Source of the DNA: Methylobacterium sp. Leaf465
GTDB taxonomy: Bacteria > Pseudomonadota > Alphaproteobacteria > Rhizobiales > Beijerinckiaceae
Assembly (NCBI RefSeq): GCF_001424705.1
Contig: NZ_LMRA01000045.1
Span: 163,501-227,500 of the forward strand
DNA: 64,000 nt
Direction: 5' to 3'
This document shows, one piece after another, positions 17,213 to 26,742 of this stretch (position 1 is its first letter; the number at the start of each line of letters is the position of its first letter). The translations under genes and the position numbers were made by a program. A model generated the notes under the pieces. That model did no database searches and was not told where the DNA came from. It worked only from the letters and a program-made list of their open reading frames with translations.

Positions 17213-18841
17213 CTAGACCAGACGGCTCTGGACGATGGCAGCGCCGATGAAGCTCTTGAAGAGCGGATGCGGCTCGAACGGGCGGGACTTCAGTTCCGGA
17301 TGGAACTGCACGCCGATGAACCAGGGATGCCCGACATGCTCGACGGTCTCCGGCAGGAGTCCGTCCGGCGAGAGGCCCGAGAAGCGCAGGCCCTTCGCCT
17401 CCAGGCACTCGCGATAGGCCATGTTGACCTCGTAGCGGTGGCGGTGGCGCTCGGAAATGTCGGTGGTGCCGTAGATCTCGGCGATCTTCGAATCCGGCCG
17501 CAGGCTCGCCTGATAGGCGCCGAGGCGCATGGTGCCCCCGAGGTCGCCGGCCGCGGCGCGGCGCTCGAGCTCATTGCCCTTCAGCCATTCGGTCAGGAGC
17601 CCGACCACAGGCTCGCGGGTCTCGCCGAACTCGGTCGAGTTGGCCTCCGCGACGCCGGCGAGCGCCCGGGCCGCTTCGATGACCGCCATCTGCATGCCGA
17701 AGCAGATGCCGAAATACGGGATCTTGCGCTCGCGGGCGTAACGCGCCGCACGGATCTTGCCCTCCGCGCCGCGCTGGCCGAAGCCGCCCGGGACGAGGAT
17801 GCCGTGGATGCCTTCGAGGAACGGTGCGGGATCCTCGCGCTCGAACACCTCGGCCTCGATCCACTCGAGGTTGACCTTGACCCGATGCGCGATGCCGCCG
17901 TGGGTCAGCGCCTCGGTGAGCGACTTGTAGGCGTCCTTGAGGCCCGTGTACTTGCCCACGATGGCGATGGAGACCTCGCCCTCGGGGTTCTTCACCCGCT
18001 CCGAGATCGTGCGCCAGCGCGACAGGTCCGGCTCGTCCTGCGAGGGCAGGCCGAAATGCGCCAGCACCTCCCGGTCGAGACCGGCCTCGCGGTAGGAGAG
18101 CGGCACGTCGTAGATCGAGGCGACGTCGCGGGCCTCGATCACGGCGGTCTCGCGGACGTTGCAGAACAGGCCGAGCTTGCGCCGCTCGTCCGTCGGGATC
18201 GGCCGGTCGCAGCGGCAGAGCAGCATGTCGGGCTGGATGCCGATGGAGCGCAGCTCCTTCACCGAGTGCTGGGTCGGCTTGGTCTTCAGCTCGCCGGCGG
18301 AGGGGATGTAGGGCAGCAGGGTCAGGTGCACGAAGGCGGTGGCGCCGCGGGGCAGCTCCTGCCCGAGCTGCCGGATCGCCTCGAAGAACGGCAGGCCCTC
18401 AATGTCGCCGACCGTGCCGCCGATCTCGACCAGCACGAAGTCGAAGGCCTCGTTCCCCTCGAGGACGAAGTCCTTGATCGCGTTGGTCACGTGCGGGATC
18501 ACCTGGATCGTCGCGCCGAGGTAATCGCCGCGCCGCTCCTTGGTGATGATGTCGAGGTAGATCCGCCCGGTGGTGATGTTGTCGGCCCGGGTCGCGGCGA
18601 GGCCGGTGAAGCGCTCGTAATGCCCGAGGTCGAGGTCGGTCTCGGCGCCGTCGTCGGTGACGAACACCTCGCCGTGCTGCGTCGGGCTCATCGTGCCCGG
18701 ATCGACGTTCAAGTAAGGGTCGAGTTTGCGCAGGCGGACCTTGTAGCCCCGGGCCTGCAGCAGGGCCGCGAGCGCCGCCGATGCGAGACCCTTGCCCAGC
18801 GAGGAAACCACGCCGCCGGTGATGAATACGTACCGCGTCAT
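17213..18841 (-). CDS. pyrG: CTP synthase
   Basis: Makes CTP from UTP, ATP and glutamine. 542 residues from ATG 18841, where MTRYVFITGGVVSSLGKGL is the invariant start; a 15-codon upstream extension is not conserved. The synthetase domain has DPYLNVDPGTMSP and the glutaminase domain has FGICFGMQMAVIEAAR with the catalytic Cys and VQFHPE near the C-terminus. It lies downstream of secG on the same strand. The leader holds a perfect 12-bp tandem duplication (18962-18985). Confidence 0.97.
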   Translation of the reverse strand: MTRYVFITGGVVSSLGKGLASAALAALLQARGYKVRLRKLDPYLNVDPGTMSPTQHGEVFVTDDGAETDLDLGHYERFTGLAATRADNITTGRIYLDIITKERRGDYLGATIQVIPHVTNAIKDFVLEGNEAFDFVLVEIGGTVGDIEGLPFFEAIRQLGQELPRGATAFVHLTLLPYIPSAGELKTKPTQHSVKELRSIGIQPDMLLCRCDRPIPTDERRKLGLFCNVRETAVIEARDVASIYDVPLSYREAGLDREVLAHFGLPSQDEPDLSRWRTISERVKNPEGEVSIAIVGKYTGLKDAYKSLTEALTHGGIAHRVKVNLEWIEAEVFEREDPAPFLEGIHGILVPGGFGQRGAEGKIRAARYARERKIPYFGICFGMQMAVIEAARALAGVAEANSTEFGETREPVVGLLTEWLKGNELERRAAAGDLGGTMRLGAYQASLRPDSKIAEIYGTTDISERHRHRYEVNMAYRECLEAKGLRFSGLSPDGLLPETVEHVGHPWFIGVQFHPELKSRPFEPHPLFKSFIGAAIVQSRLV

Positions 18842-18961
18842 GGGCCTCGGTCCATAAACAAGGGAGAACGATTCGCCAAACAACAAAAACGCCTATCCCC
18901 CGCGATACCTGCGCATGCGCGGCGAGGACGTCGTTCGATCGGCGTTGCAACGAGGAGCGGC

Positions 18962-18985
18962 GTCCGAGCACTTGTCCGAGCACTT
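18962..18985. repeat. 12-bp tandem duplication in the pyrG leader
   Basis: GTCCGAGCACTT occurs twice head to tail without mismatch, about 120 bp upstream of the pyrG start. It could be a replication-slippage product or an operator; no protein site was recognised. Confidence 0.8.
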
Positions 18986-19100
18986 GGACGCCGCATGTCT
19001 GGATAACCCCGCGGTTCACCTCGACCCGACCGGGCCCGGCGACCTCGCCGCGGTCACGTCTCGGTCGAAGGCCCCCTCCGTCGGGCCATCGACCGGCCGT

Positions 19101-19541
19101 TCAGCGCGACTGCGGGGCCTGCGGCACGGCCGGCTGGGCCGGCGCGGTCTCGGGCACCTGCGCCGGGGTGCCGGGCGCCGAAGTCCCACTCGCCGGAGTC
19201 CCGGGCTGGGTGCCGCTCTGACCCCGCAGGGTGTCGAGCAGGTTGCCGGCATTCGGCTGAGTCGCGGGCTGGCTGGTCCCGGTTCCTTCCAGGATCGAGC
19301 GCGGGGCCGCACTCCGGTGCGACAGGATCGCGAGCGCCATGCTGGTGGTGAAGAACAGGGCGGCGAGGATGGCCGTCGCGCGGGTCAAGGCGTTGGCCTG
19401 TCCGCGCCCCGTCATGAAACCCGCCACGCCGCCGCTCCCGCCGCCGCCGAGGCCGAGACCGCCCTCGGAGCGCTGGAGAAGGACCACGGCGATGAGGCCG
19501 AGGACGACGATGAGATGGATCGAGATCAGAACGGTCTGCAT
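19101..19541 (-). CDS. secG: Preprotein translocase subunit SecG
   Basis: Small accessory subunit of the SecYEG channel. Two membrane helices (about 2-22 and 52-73) flank a Gly-rich loop, GLGLGGGGSGGVAGF, which is the SecG signature. The 146-residue length is longer than in E. coli because of a low-complexity Pro/Ala/Thr/Gln tail (about 75-146), common in alphaproteobacterial SecG. It is located between tpiA/GNAT and pyrG, a usual alphaproteobacterial order (tpiA-secG-pyrG). Confidence 0.94.
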   Translation of the reverse strand: MQTVLISIHLIVVLGLIAVVLLQRSEGGLGLGGGGSGGVAGFMTGRGQANALTRATAILAALFFTTSMALAILSHRSAAPRSILEGTGTSQPATQPNAGNLLDTLRGQSGTQPGTPASGTSAPGTPAQVPETAPAQPAVPQAPQSR

Positions 19542-19641
19542 CGGGTTTCCGGAAGCTTCATCATCCGCGCGCCGGTTCCGAGGAGAGACCCGGGCACGAA
19601 TGCGTTACGGGCCGGTGAGTCCTGGCGCCGCCGACATATCC

Positions 19642-19670
19642 GCGGGGCCATACACCAGATGGCCCCGCGC
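19642..19670. terminator. Perfect 11-bp hairpin between the GNAT gene and secG
   Basis: CGCGGGGCCAT and ATGGCCCCGCG form a perfect 11-bp stem with a 7-base loop. It lies 80-108 bp past the GNAT gene and about 100 bp before secG in the leftward direction. There is no T-tract on either strand, so it could be a weak or factor-assisted terminator, or an mRNA stabiliser. Confidence 0.45.
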
Positions 19671-19749
19671 GCCAACCGGACCGATGCTTCGGCACCGCGT
19701 CGGCCGGCGCGGCAATCCTTCGAACCCCGGAGTTATCGCGGAGGCAGCC

Positions 19750-20508
19750 CTAGTCCCGGCGGCGGTAGCGATAGCCGTAGAGGCTGCGCGAGAAGCCGAG
19801 CCCGGCATAGAGGGCGCGCGCCGGCGCATTCTCGGCGACCACCTGCAGGCAGGCCCCGGTCGCCCCCTCCCGCCGGGCCCAGGCCATCAGGGCCACGATC
19901 AGGCTGCGCGCATGGCCCGCCCGGCGATGGGACGGGTGCGTCGCGACGGATTCGAACACGAGGATCCCGCGATGCAGGACGCCGTAGGCGACGGCCACCG
20001 TCCGGTCCGCCTCGATCCGCCGCGCGAACATCCGGGGCAGGATCAGACACGCGATCGAGTCGTGGTAGGTCCGCAGGGCGACCTCGGACACCACGCCCTC
20101 GCAGGCGGCCCGCGCCGCCAGCCACGCCGCGTCCGGGGCATTGTCGAGGGCGACGCCCTCCGCCCCGTCGCGGTCGTCCGGCGGAAGCTCGGCGAAGAGC
20201 GTGCAGGCCTCGCCCTCGGACCGATAGCCGAGACCGTCGAGCAGGACATCCATCTCGGGGACGAGATCCGGGACCCGGACGATCAGCGGGCGACCGAGGT
20301 TCCGGTAGAGGCTCTCGGCCTCCGCGACGATGCGGGCGGGATCGTCGCGCCAGCCGCGCAGGGGATTGAGGGAGTTCGTCCGACGGGTCGGACCGCCCGA
20401 GGCCCGCAGGATCCAGCCGCCGAGGCCGATCTCCAGCGGCGAGGGTCGCGCGTTGCGGCAGGCCTCCTCGACGGCCCAGGCCCGATCCGCGTCCGATTGC
20501 CGGTTCAT
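19750..20508 (-). CDS. GNAT-family N-acetyltransferase
   Basis: 252-residue acetyl-CoA-dependent transferase from ATG 20508 (an ATG 8 codons upstream is possible). The N-terminal half has GGWILRASGGPTRRTNS, a conserved opening of a long GNAT subgroup; the C-terminal half has the acetyl-CoA site, VFESVATHPSHRRAGHARS (R-x-x-G-x-A type) near residue 190, and LYAGLGFS near the end. Substrate not predictable. It follows tpiA with an 80-bp gap on the same strand, inserted in the usual tpiA-secG order. Confidence 0.85.
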   Translation of the reverse strand: MNRQSDADRAWAVEEACRNARPSPLEIGLGGWILRASGGPTRRTNSLNPLRGWRDDPARIVAEAESLYRNLGRPLIVRVPDLVPEMDVLLDGLGYRSEGEACTLFAELPPDDRDGAEGVALDNAPDAAWLAARAACEGVVSEVALRTYHDSIACLILPRMFARRIEADRTVAVAYGVLHRGILVFESVATHPSHRRAGHARSLIVALMAWARREGATGACLQVVAENAPARALYAGLGFSRSLYGYRYRRRD

Positions 20509-20588
20509 GTCCGCCGACGAACCATGGGTCACTCCCGCCGAAACCCCGGGACCGAATCCGAACGAACTGGGATTTTTCGGCTCGATCC

Positions 20589-21353
20589 CTATCGCAGGTA
20601 GGCGCGGGCGATGCCGAGGAAGTCGTCGGCGACCAGGCTGGCGCCGCCGACCAGCGCGCCGTCGACGTTGTCCACCGCCATCAGCTCGCGGGCATTGCTC
20701 GGCTTGACCGAGCCGCCATAGAGGATGCGCACCGCCTGGGCCTCGGCGCCGATGAGTTGGCCGAGCATCTCGCGCAGCGAGGCATGGACCTCGGCGATGT
20801 CGGCCGGGGTCGGCGTCAGGCCGGTGCCGATCGCCCAGACCGGCTCGTAGGCGATGACCGTGTCCTTGGCGGTGGCTCCCTTCGGCACGCCGATCGCGAG
20901 CTGCGCGCGCACGATGTCGAGGGTCCGGCCCTCCTCGCGCTCCTCCTTCGTCTCGCCGACGCAGATGATGCCGCAGAGGCCCGCGCGGCGGGCGGCCAGC
21001 GCCTTGGCGTGCACGCCATCGTCGGTCTCGTGGTGGTAGGCCCGGCGCTCGGAATGGCCGACGATGACGTAGGAGGCTCCGAGATCGGCCAGCATCTCCG
21101 CCGAGATGCTGCCGGTGAAGGCGCCGTTCGGCTTGGCGTGGAGATTCTGGCCGCCGATGGCGATCGGCGAGCCGTAGGCGGCCGCCACGCAGGAGGCGAT
21201 CAGCGTGGAGGGCGGGCAGATGAGCACGTCGACCGTGTCGAGCAGGGCGGCGGTCAGGCCGTTGCGGACGGCTTCCACGACGGCGACCGAGCTGCGCAGG
21301 CCGTTCATCTTCCAGTTGCCGGCAACCAGCGGCCGTCGCCCCGACTTCGTCAT
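20589..21353 (-). CDS. tpiA: Triose-phosphate isomerase
   Basis: Interconverts DHAP and glyceraldehyde-3-phosphate. 254 residues from ATG 21353. Motifs: GNWKMNG with the catalytic Lys, VIVGHSERR with the catalytic His, AYEPVWAIGTG with the catalytic Glu, and LYGGSVKPSN for phosphate binding. It is divergent from the PpiD-trp run, with 176 bp between starts. It adds to the glycolytic set in this window (fba, pgk, gap). Confidence 0.97.
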   Translation of the reverse strand: MTKSGRRPLVAGNWKMNGLRSSVAVVEAVRNGLTAALLDTVDVLICPPSTLIASCVAAAYGSPIAIGGQNLHAKPNGAFTGSISAEMLADLGASYVIVGHSERRAYHHETDDGVHAKALAARRAGLCGIICVGETKEEREEGRTLDIVRAQLAIGVPKGATAKDTVIAYEPVWAIGTGLTPTPADIAEVHASLREMLGQLIGAEAQAVRILYGGSVKPSNARELMAVDNVDGALVGGASLVADDFLGIARAYLR

Positions 21354-21529
21354 CCCGTCCCTCGCTGCTAAGGCTTCGCTTCGCGGTCGCGCCGGCCCTA
21401 ACAGAGCCTCAGGATGGGCGCAAACCGCGAACGCCCTTTGCGGTGACAGCACGGATGGTCTATCGCGGGCGACCTTCCCAGGAATGACGGGCGCTTCCGG
21501 CGCCCACGCGACGGGTGCCCGGACGTTCG

Positions 21530-23434
21530 ATGCTGCAGAACATGCGCAAGGCCAGCCAGCACTGGCTCGGCAAGATCATCCTCACGGTGGTCTTCACCTT
21601 CCTGATCGCCGGCGTGGCGATCTTCGGCGTCGAGGAATTCTTCCGCGCGGGCTCGTCCACCAGCGTGGCCACCGTGGGCCGGGCGCAGATCTCCGCCGAA
21701 ACGGTGCGCAGCGCCTATCAGAACCAGCTCCAGCGCTACCAGAGCCAGACCCGCCGCACCCTGACGCCCGATCAGGCCCGGGCCCTCGGCATCGACCGCC
21801 AGGTGCTCGCGCAGCTCGTCAGCGAAGCCTCCCTCGACCAGCAGACCGCCGCCCTCGGCCTGAGCATCCCCGATGCGGCCGTGCTGCGCGCGATCCAGGA
21901 GGAGAAGAGCTTCCAGGGCGCCGACGGCAAGTTCGATCCCGCCCTCTTCTACCAGACGCTTCAGCGCGCCGGCATCAACGAGGCCACCTTCGTGCGCGAG
22001 CAGCGCTCGGTCGCCGCCCGCCTGCAGCTCGCCGAGGCGGTCGCGGCCGACCTGCATGTCCCCGAGGCCCTGCGCGAGGCGGTGCACCGCTACACCACCG
22101 AGCGCCGTTCGGTCGCTCTGATGATGCTGCCGCCCTCCGTGGCCGGTGAGATCCCGGCGCCCTCCGAGGATGCGGTCAAGGCGTATTACGAGGACAACAA
22201 GTTCGCCTTCCGCGCGCCGGAAGCCCGCGCCGTCACCCTGCTGGTCCTCGACCCGCAGGCGATGGCCAAGCCCGAGGCCGTGACCGCCGAGGACATCGCC
22301 AAGCGCTACGATTCCGAGAAGGCGCGGTACGGGACGCCGGAGCGTCGCACGATCCAGCAGATCGTGTATCCCGATCAGGCTGCCGCCGAGGCGGCCCGGA
22401 CGGCGATCGAAGCCGGCGACAAGCCGTTCGAGGCGGCCGCCGCCGAGACCGGCGCCGATGCCAAGAACCTCTCCCTCGGGACGCTCTCCAAGGCGGAGCT
22501 GTTCGATCCCGCCGTGGCGGACGCCGCCTTCGCCCTGCCCCCGAACACGGTCAGCGCACCGGTGAAGGGCCGCTTCGGCACCGTCCTCCTGCGCGTCACC
22601 GCCATCGAGCCGGGAACGGTGAAACCGCTGGCCGAGGTCTCCGCTGACATCGCCAAGACCATCGCCCTGGAGCGCGCCAACAGCGGCATCGACGCGGCCC
22701 ACGACGCGATCGAGGACCAGCGCGCCAATTCGAAGCCCCTGGCCGACATCGCCAAGGAGCGCGACCTGCCGCTCCAGACCATTCCGGCCGTCACCGCGCA
22801 GGGCCTCGATCCCGCCGGCAGGACCGTCGAGGGCATCCCGGATCGCGACACCACCCTGACCGCCCTGTTCCGGGCCGAGATGGGTGGCGACAACGAGCCC
22901 CTGCGCACCAAGACCGGGGGATACATCTGGTACGACGTGACCGGGGTCGACCGCGCCCACGACAAGCCGCTGGATGAGGTGCGCGACGAGGTCGTCGCCC
23001 GCTGGCGCGCCGCCGAAGTCCAGAGCCGGCTGCTGGCGAAGGCCAAGGCGCTGTCGGCGCGCCTCGACCAGGGCGAGACCGTCGAGGCCGTCGCCGCGGA
23101 AGCGGGCCTGACCGTCCAGAGCCTGACCGACCTGGCCCGCAACCAGGCCCAGGGCGATCTGACGGCCGAGGTTGTCAACCGCGTCTTCGCGACGGCCGTC
23201 GACAAGTCGGCTTCCGCAGAGGCCGGCGAGAGCCGCGCCCTGTTCAAGGTCACGGCCGCGACGATGCCGGCCTTCGTTCCCGGCTCGCCGGAGGACGAGG
23301 CGATCGGCAAGCGTTTCCAGCCCACCATCGCCGACGATGTCCTGGGTCAGTACATCGGCGACGTGCAGACCTCGGTGGGCGTGACCATCAACCAGGCGGC
23401 CTTCCGCCGGGCGATCGGCGGCGGCGAGTACTGA
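21530..23434 (+). CDS. SurA/PpiD-like periplasmic peptidyl-prolyl isomerase
   Basis: 634-residue membrane-anchored foldase from ATG 21530 (a GTG five codons earlier is possible). One N-terminal helix (about 16-36) leads to a periplasmic SurA-N-like domain with VGRAQISAETVRSAYQ, then a parvulin domain (about 260-370) containing RRTIQQIVY, GTLSKAELFDP and VKGRFGTVLLRV, and a long helical C-terminus. Such proteins assist folding of newly exported proteins. It is 7 bp from trpE, so it likely reads into the trp genes. Confidence 0.88.
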   Translation: MLQNMRKASQHWLGKIILTVVFTFLIAGVAIFGVEEFFRAGSSTSVATVGRAQISAETVRSAYQNQLQRYQSQTRRTLTPDQARALGIDRQVLAQLVSEASLDQQTAALGLSIPDAAVLRAIQEEKSFQGADGKFDPALFYQTLQRAGINEATFVREQRSVAARLQLAEAVAADLHVPEALREAVHRYTTERRSVALMMLPPSVAGEIPAPSEDAVKAYYEDNKFAFRAPEARAVTLLVLDPQAMAKPEAVTAEDIAKRYDSEKARYGTPERRTIQQIVYPDQAAAEAARTAIEAGDKPFEAAAAETGADAKNLSLGTLSKAELFDPAVADAAFALPPNTVSAPVKGRFGTVLLRVTAIEPGTVKPLAEVSADIAKTIALERANSGIDAAHDAIEDQRANSKPLADIAKERDLPLQTIPAVTAQGLDPAGRTVEGIPDRDTTLTALFRAEMGGDNEPLRTKTGGYIWYDVTGVDRAHDKPLDEVRDEVVARWRAAEVQSRLLAKAKALSARLDQGETVEAVAAEAGLTVQSLTDLARNQAQGDLTAEVVNRVFATAVDKSASAEAGESRALFKVTAATMPAFVPGSPEDEAIGKRFQPTIADDVLGQYIGDVQTSVGVTINQAAFRRAIGGGEY

Positions 23435-23441
23435 GCCGACG

Positions 23442-24965
23442 ATGTCCGAGGACCCCGCCTTCACGGCCTTCGTCGACGCCTACGAGGCGGGCCGTCCCGC
23501 CCTCCTCAACCTCACCCTGGTGGCGGATCTCGAGACGCCGGTCGCCGCCTTCCTGAAGCTGCGGGCCGAGCACCCCGGCACCGCCTTCCTGCTCGAATCC
23601 GTCGAGGGAGGCGTCGTGCGCGGACGCTACTCGATGATCGGGCTCGACCCCGACCTGGCCTGGCGCTGCCGCGACGGCCGGGCGGAGATCGCGCGCGGTC
23701 CCGACCTGTCGGTGTTCACGCCCGAGGCGGCTGCGCCCCTGGCGAGCCTGCGGGCCCTGATCGCCGAGAGCGCGATCGGCGCGGAGGGCGACACGGATGT
23801 GCTGCCGCCGATGGCGGCGGGCCTGTTCGGCTACCTCGGCTACGACATGGTCCGGGCCATGGAAACCCTCGGACGCCCGAACCCCGATCCGCTCGGGGTG
23901 CCGGACGCGATCCTCGTGCGACCGCGCGTGATGGTGGTCTTCGACTCGGTGCGCGACCTGATCACCGTGGTCGGCCCGGTGCGCCCGACCGCCGGAATCG
24001 GCGCACGCGCCGCCTACGAGGCGACGTTGGGTCGGCTGGAGCGGGTGGCCGAGATCCTCGAAGGCCCCCTCCCCGTCGAGGCCCGTATCGACCCGCACGC
24101 AATCGCGCATCCCGAGCCGGTCTCGAACACGACACCCGAAGCGTACCTGGGAATGGTCGCCCGGGCCAAGGAGTTCATCGTCGCCGGCGACGTCTTCCAG
24201 GTCGTGCTCTCGCAGCGCTTCGAGGCGCCCTTCACCCTGCCGGCCCTGGCCCTCTACCGCTCGCTGCGCCGGACCAACCCGGCCCCGTTCCTGTGCTACC
24301 TCGACTTCGAGGATTTCCAGCTCGTCTGCTCGTCGCCCGAGATCCTGGTGCGGGTCCGTGACGGGCGCGTCACCATCCGGCCGATCGCCGGGACGCGCCG
24401 GCGCGGCGCGACGCCGGCCGAGGACAAGGCGCTGGCCGAGGAACTGTTGGCCGATCCCAAGGAGCGCTCCGAGCACCTCATGCTGCTCGACCTCGGCCGC
24501 AACGATGTCGGCCGCGTCGCGCGCATCGGCAGCGTCACGGTCACGGGTTCGTTCTTCCTCGAGTTCTACAGCCAGGTCATGCACATCGTCTCGAACGTCG
24601 AGGGCGACCTCGACCCGAAGCACGATGCCCTCGCGGCCCTCGCCGCCGGCTTTCCGGCCGGAACCGTCTCCGGTGCCCCGAAGGTGCGGGCCATGGAGAT
24701 CATCGACGAACTCGAGCGCGAGAAGCGCGGCCCCTACGGCGGCTGCATCGGCTATTTCGGCGCGCGCGGCGAGATGGACACCTGCATCGTGCTGCGCACC
24801 GCCCTGGTGAAGGACGGCCGCATGCACGTCCAGGCCGGTGCCGGCATCGTCTACGATTCCGACCCGGCCTCCGAGCAGCAGGAATGCGTCAACAAGGCCA
24901 AGGCCCTGTTCCGCGCGGCCGAGGATGCGGTGGTGTTCGCGAGCCGGGCCCGGCGGGGACAGTAG
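23442..24965 (+). CDS. trpE: Anthranilate synthase component I
   Basis: Converts chorismate to anthranilate with TrpG. 507 residues, a normal TrpE. LLESVEGG near residue 50 is the tryptophan-feedback segment. The catalytic half has RPIAGTRRRG, LLDLGRNDVGRVA, PAGTVSGAPKVRA and YGGCIGYF. It starts 7 bp after the PpiD-like gene and leads the trpE-trpG-trpD-trpC series. No leader peptide or attenuator is possible in this spacing, so any attenuation would have to lie upstream of the PpiD-like gene. Confidence 0.97.
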   Translation: MSEDPAFTAFVDAYEAGRPALLNLTLVADLETPVAAFLKLRAEHPGTAFLLESVEGGVVRGRYSMIGLDPDLAWRCRDGRAEIARGPDLSVFTPEAAAPLASLRALIAESAIGAEGDTDVLPPMAAGLFGYLGYDMVRAMETLGRPNPDPLGVPDAILVRPRVMVVFDSVRDLITVVGPVRPTAGIGARAAYEATLGRLERVAEILEGPLPVEARIDPHAIAHPEPVSNTTPEAYLGMVARAKEFIVAGDVFQVVLSQRFEAPFTLPALALYRSLRRTNPAPFLCYLDFEDFQLVCSSPEILVRVRDGRVTIRPIAGTRRRGATPAEDKALAEELLADPKERSEHLMLLDLGRNDVGRVARIGSVTVTGSFFLEFYSQVMHIVSNVEGDLDPKHDALAALAAGFPAGTVSGAPKVRAMEIIDELEREKRGPYGGCIGYFGARGEMDTCIVLRTALVKDGRMHVQAGAGIVYDSDPASEQQECVNKAKALFRAAEDAVVFASRARRGQ

Positions 24966-25028
24966 CGCCCGGTTGACGGGTCGCCGGACTCGCGCCACAC
25001 CGCCGTCATGCCTGCGCGCGAAGCTCCG

Positions 25029-25643
25029 ATGTCCGACGTCCTCGTCATCGACAATTACGATTCCTTCACCTGGAATCTCGTCCACCTGATCGGCCCCCTC
25101 TGCGGTTCGATCGACGTGGTGCGCAACGACGCCATCACCACGCAGGAGATCCGCGCGCGCCGGCCCGACGCCGTGGTGCTGTCGCCGGGACCCTGTTCGC
25201 CGAACGAGGCCGGCATCTGCCTCGACGTGGTCAAGGACCTCTCGACCGAGATCCCGATCTTCGGCGTCTGCCTCGGGCTCCAGGCCATCGGGCAGGCCTT
25301 CGGCGGCGACGTGGTCCGGGCCCCGACGCCGATGCACGGCAAGGTCTCCAGCATCCAGCATCGGGCCTCGGGCATCTTCCGGGGGCTGAACGGGCCGTTC
25401 GACGCCACCCGCTACCATTCCCTGGTGGTGGAGCGCGGCGGCTGCCCGACCGATCTCACCGTCACGGCCGAGGCCGACGGCCTGATCATGGGCCTTCAGC
25501 ATGCCCATCGGCCCGTCCACGGCGTGCAGTTCCACCCCGAAAGCATCCTGTCGCATCACGGATCGCAGATCCTGCGGAATTTCCTGGACATCGCGGCCAC
25601 GTGGAATGCGGCGCGTGACAAGGGCCGCGACGGCGTGCATTGA
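25029..25643 (+). CDS. trpG: Anthranilate synthase component II (glutamine amidotransferase)
   Basis: Supplies ammonia from glutamine to TrpE. 204 residues from ATG 25029, giving the canonical start MSDVLVIDNYDSFTWNLV; an ATG seven codons earlier is unlikely. Active-site Cys in FGVCLGLQAIGQAFGG, an SPGPCSPNEAG loop, and VQFHPESI with the His-Glu pair. Class I amidotransferase. It lies 63 bp after trpE and before trpD. Confidence 0.96.
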   Translation: MSDVLVIDNYDSFTWNLVHLIGPLCGSIDVVRNDAITTQEIRARRPDAVVLSPGPCSPNEAGICLDVVKDLSTEIPIFGVCLGLQAIGQAFGGDVVRAPTPMHGKVSSIQHRASGIFRGLNGPFDATRYHSLVVERGGCPTDLTVTAEADGLIMGLQHAHRPVHGVQFHPESILSHHGSQILRNFLDIAATWNAARDKGRDGVH

Positions 25644-25707
25644 CGGGTTACGTCGCCTGTCTGGAATCAATCCGGTTCTCCGTGCCGGACCGTCACGCCC
25701 GAGCCAC

Positions 25708-26733
25708 ATGGAATCCTTCAAGCCCCTCCTCGCCAAGGTCGCCACCGGCGCGGGCCTGGACCGTGCCGAGGCGCGGCAGGCCTTCGACGATCTGCTCTCG
25801 GGCGAGGTCACGCCGGTTCAGGCCAGCGCCTTCCTGACGGCGCTGAAGGTCCGCGGCGAGGCCCCGGACGAGATCGTCGGTGCCGTCGAGGCCATGCGGG
25901 CGCGGATGCTGCCGGTGCCCGGCGTCGCGGGCGCCGTCGACGTGGTCGGCACCGGCGGCGACCATTCGGGCAGCTACAACGTCTCGACCCTGGCGGCGAT
26001 CATCACCGCCGCCTGCGGCGTGCCGGTGGCCAAGCACGGCAACCGGGCCGCCACCTCGCGCTCCGGCGCCGCCGACGTGCTCACGGCCCTCGGCGTGCGC
26101 ATCGGCCTCGCGCCGGACGAACTGAGCCTGTGCCTCGCCGAGGCGGGCCTGTGCTTCATGTTCGCCCAGACCCACCACGCCGCCATGCGCCACGTCGCCC
26201 CGGTGCGGGCCGAACTGCCGATGCGGACGATCTTCAACATGCTGGGCCCGCTGGCGAACCCGGCCGGCGTGCGGCGCCAGCTCTTCGGCGTCTCGTCGCC
26301 GGCCTGGGCCGAGCCGCTGACCGGCGTCCTGGCGGAACTCGGCAGCGACCGGGTCTGGACCGTGCACGGCAGCGACGGCCTCGACGAGATCACCGTGACC
26401 GGCCCAACCGCCGTGGTGGCGCTGACGGACGGCCGGATCTCGCGCTTCACCATCGATCCGCGCGAGGTCGGCCTGCCGCTCCATGGGCTGGAAGCCCTGC
26501 GGGGTGGCGACCCGGAGCACAACGCCGCCGCCCTGGCCGGGGTGCTGGATGGGGCGCGCAACGCCTATCGCGACATCGCCGTCCTCAACGCGGGGGCCGC
26601 CCTGGTGGTGGCGGAGGCCGCCGGCACCCTGGCGGAGGGTGTCGTCCGGGCCGGCCAGGCCCTCGACAGCGGCGCCGCGCGTGCCACACTCCGGACGCTG
26701 GTCCGTCTCTCGAACCGTCGCTCGAACGCCTGA
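25708..26733 (+). CDS. trpD: Anthranilate phosphoribosyltransferase
   Basis: Joins anthranilate and PRPP, the second step in tryptophan synthesis. 341 residues from ATG 25708. Motifs: VVGTGGDHSGSYNVST (PRPP/Mg loop), VAKHGNRAATSRSGAADVL, and FNMLGPLANP. The frame is open upstream through the end of trpG, but the chosen start is the conserved one. It lies 64 bp after trpG and 9 bp before trpC. Confidence 0.96.
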   Translation: MESFKPLLAKVATGAGLDRAEARQAFDDLLSGEVTPVQASAFLTALKVRGEAPDEIVGAVEAMRARMLPVPGVAGAVDVVGTGGDHSGSYNVSTLAAIITAACGVPVAKHGNRAATSRSGAADVLTALGVRIGLAPDELSLCLAEAGLCFMFAQTHHAAMRHVAPVRAELPMRTIFNMLGPLANPAGVRRQLFGVSSPAWAEPLTGVLAELGSDRVWTVHGSDGLDEITVTGPTAVVALTDGRISRFTIDPREVGLPLHGLEALRGGDPEHNAAALAGVLDGARNAYRDIAVLNAGAALVVAEAAGTLAEGVVRAGQALDSGAARATLRTLVRLSNRRSNA

Positions 26734-26742
26734 AAGCCCGTC

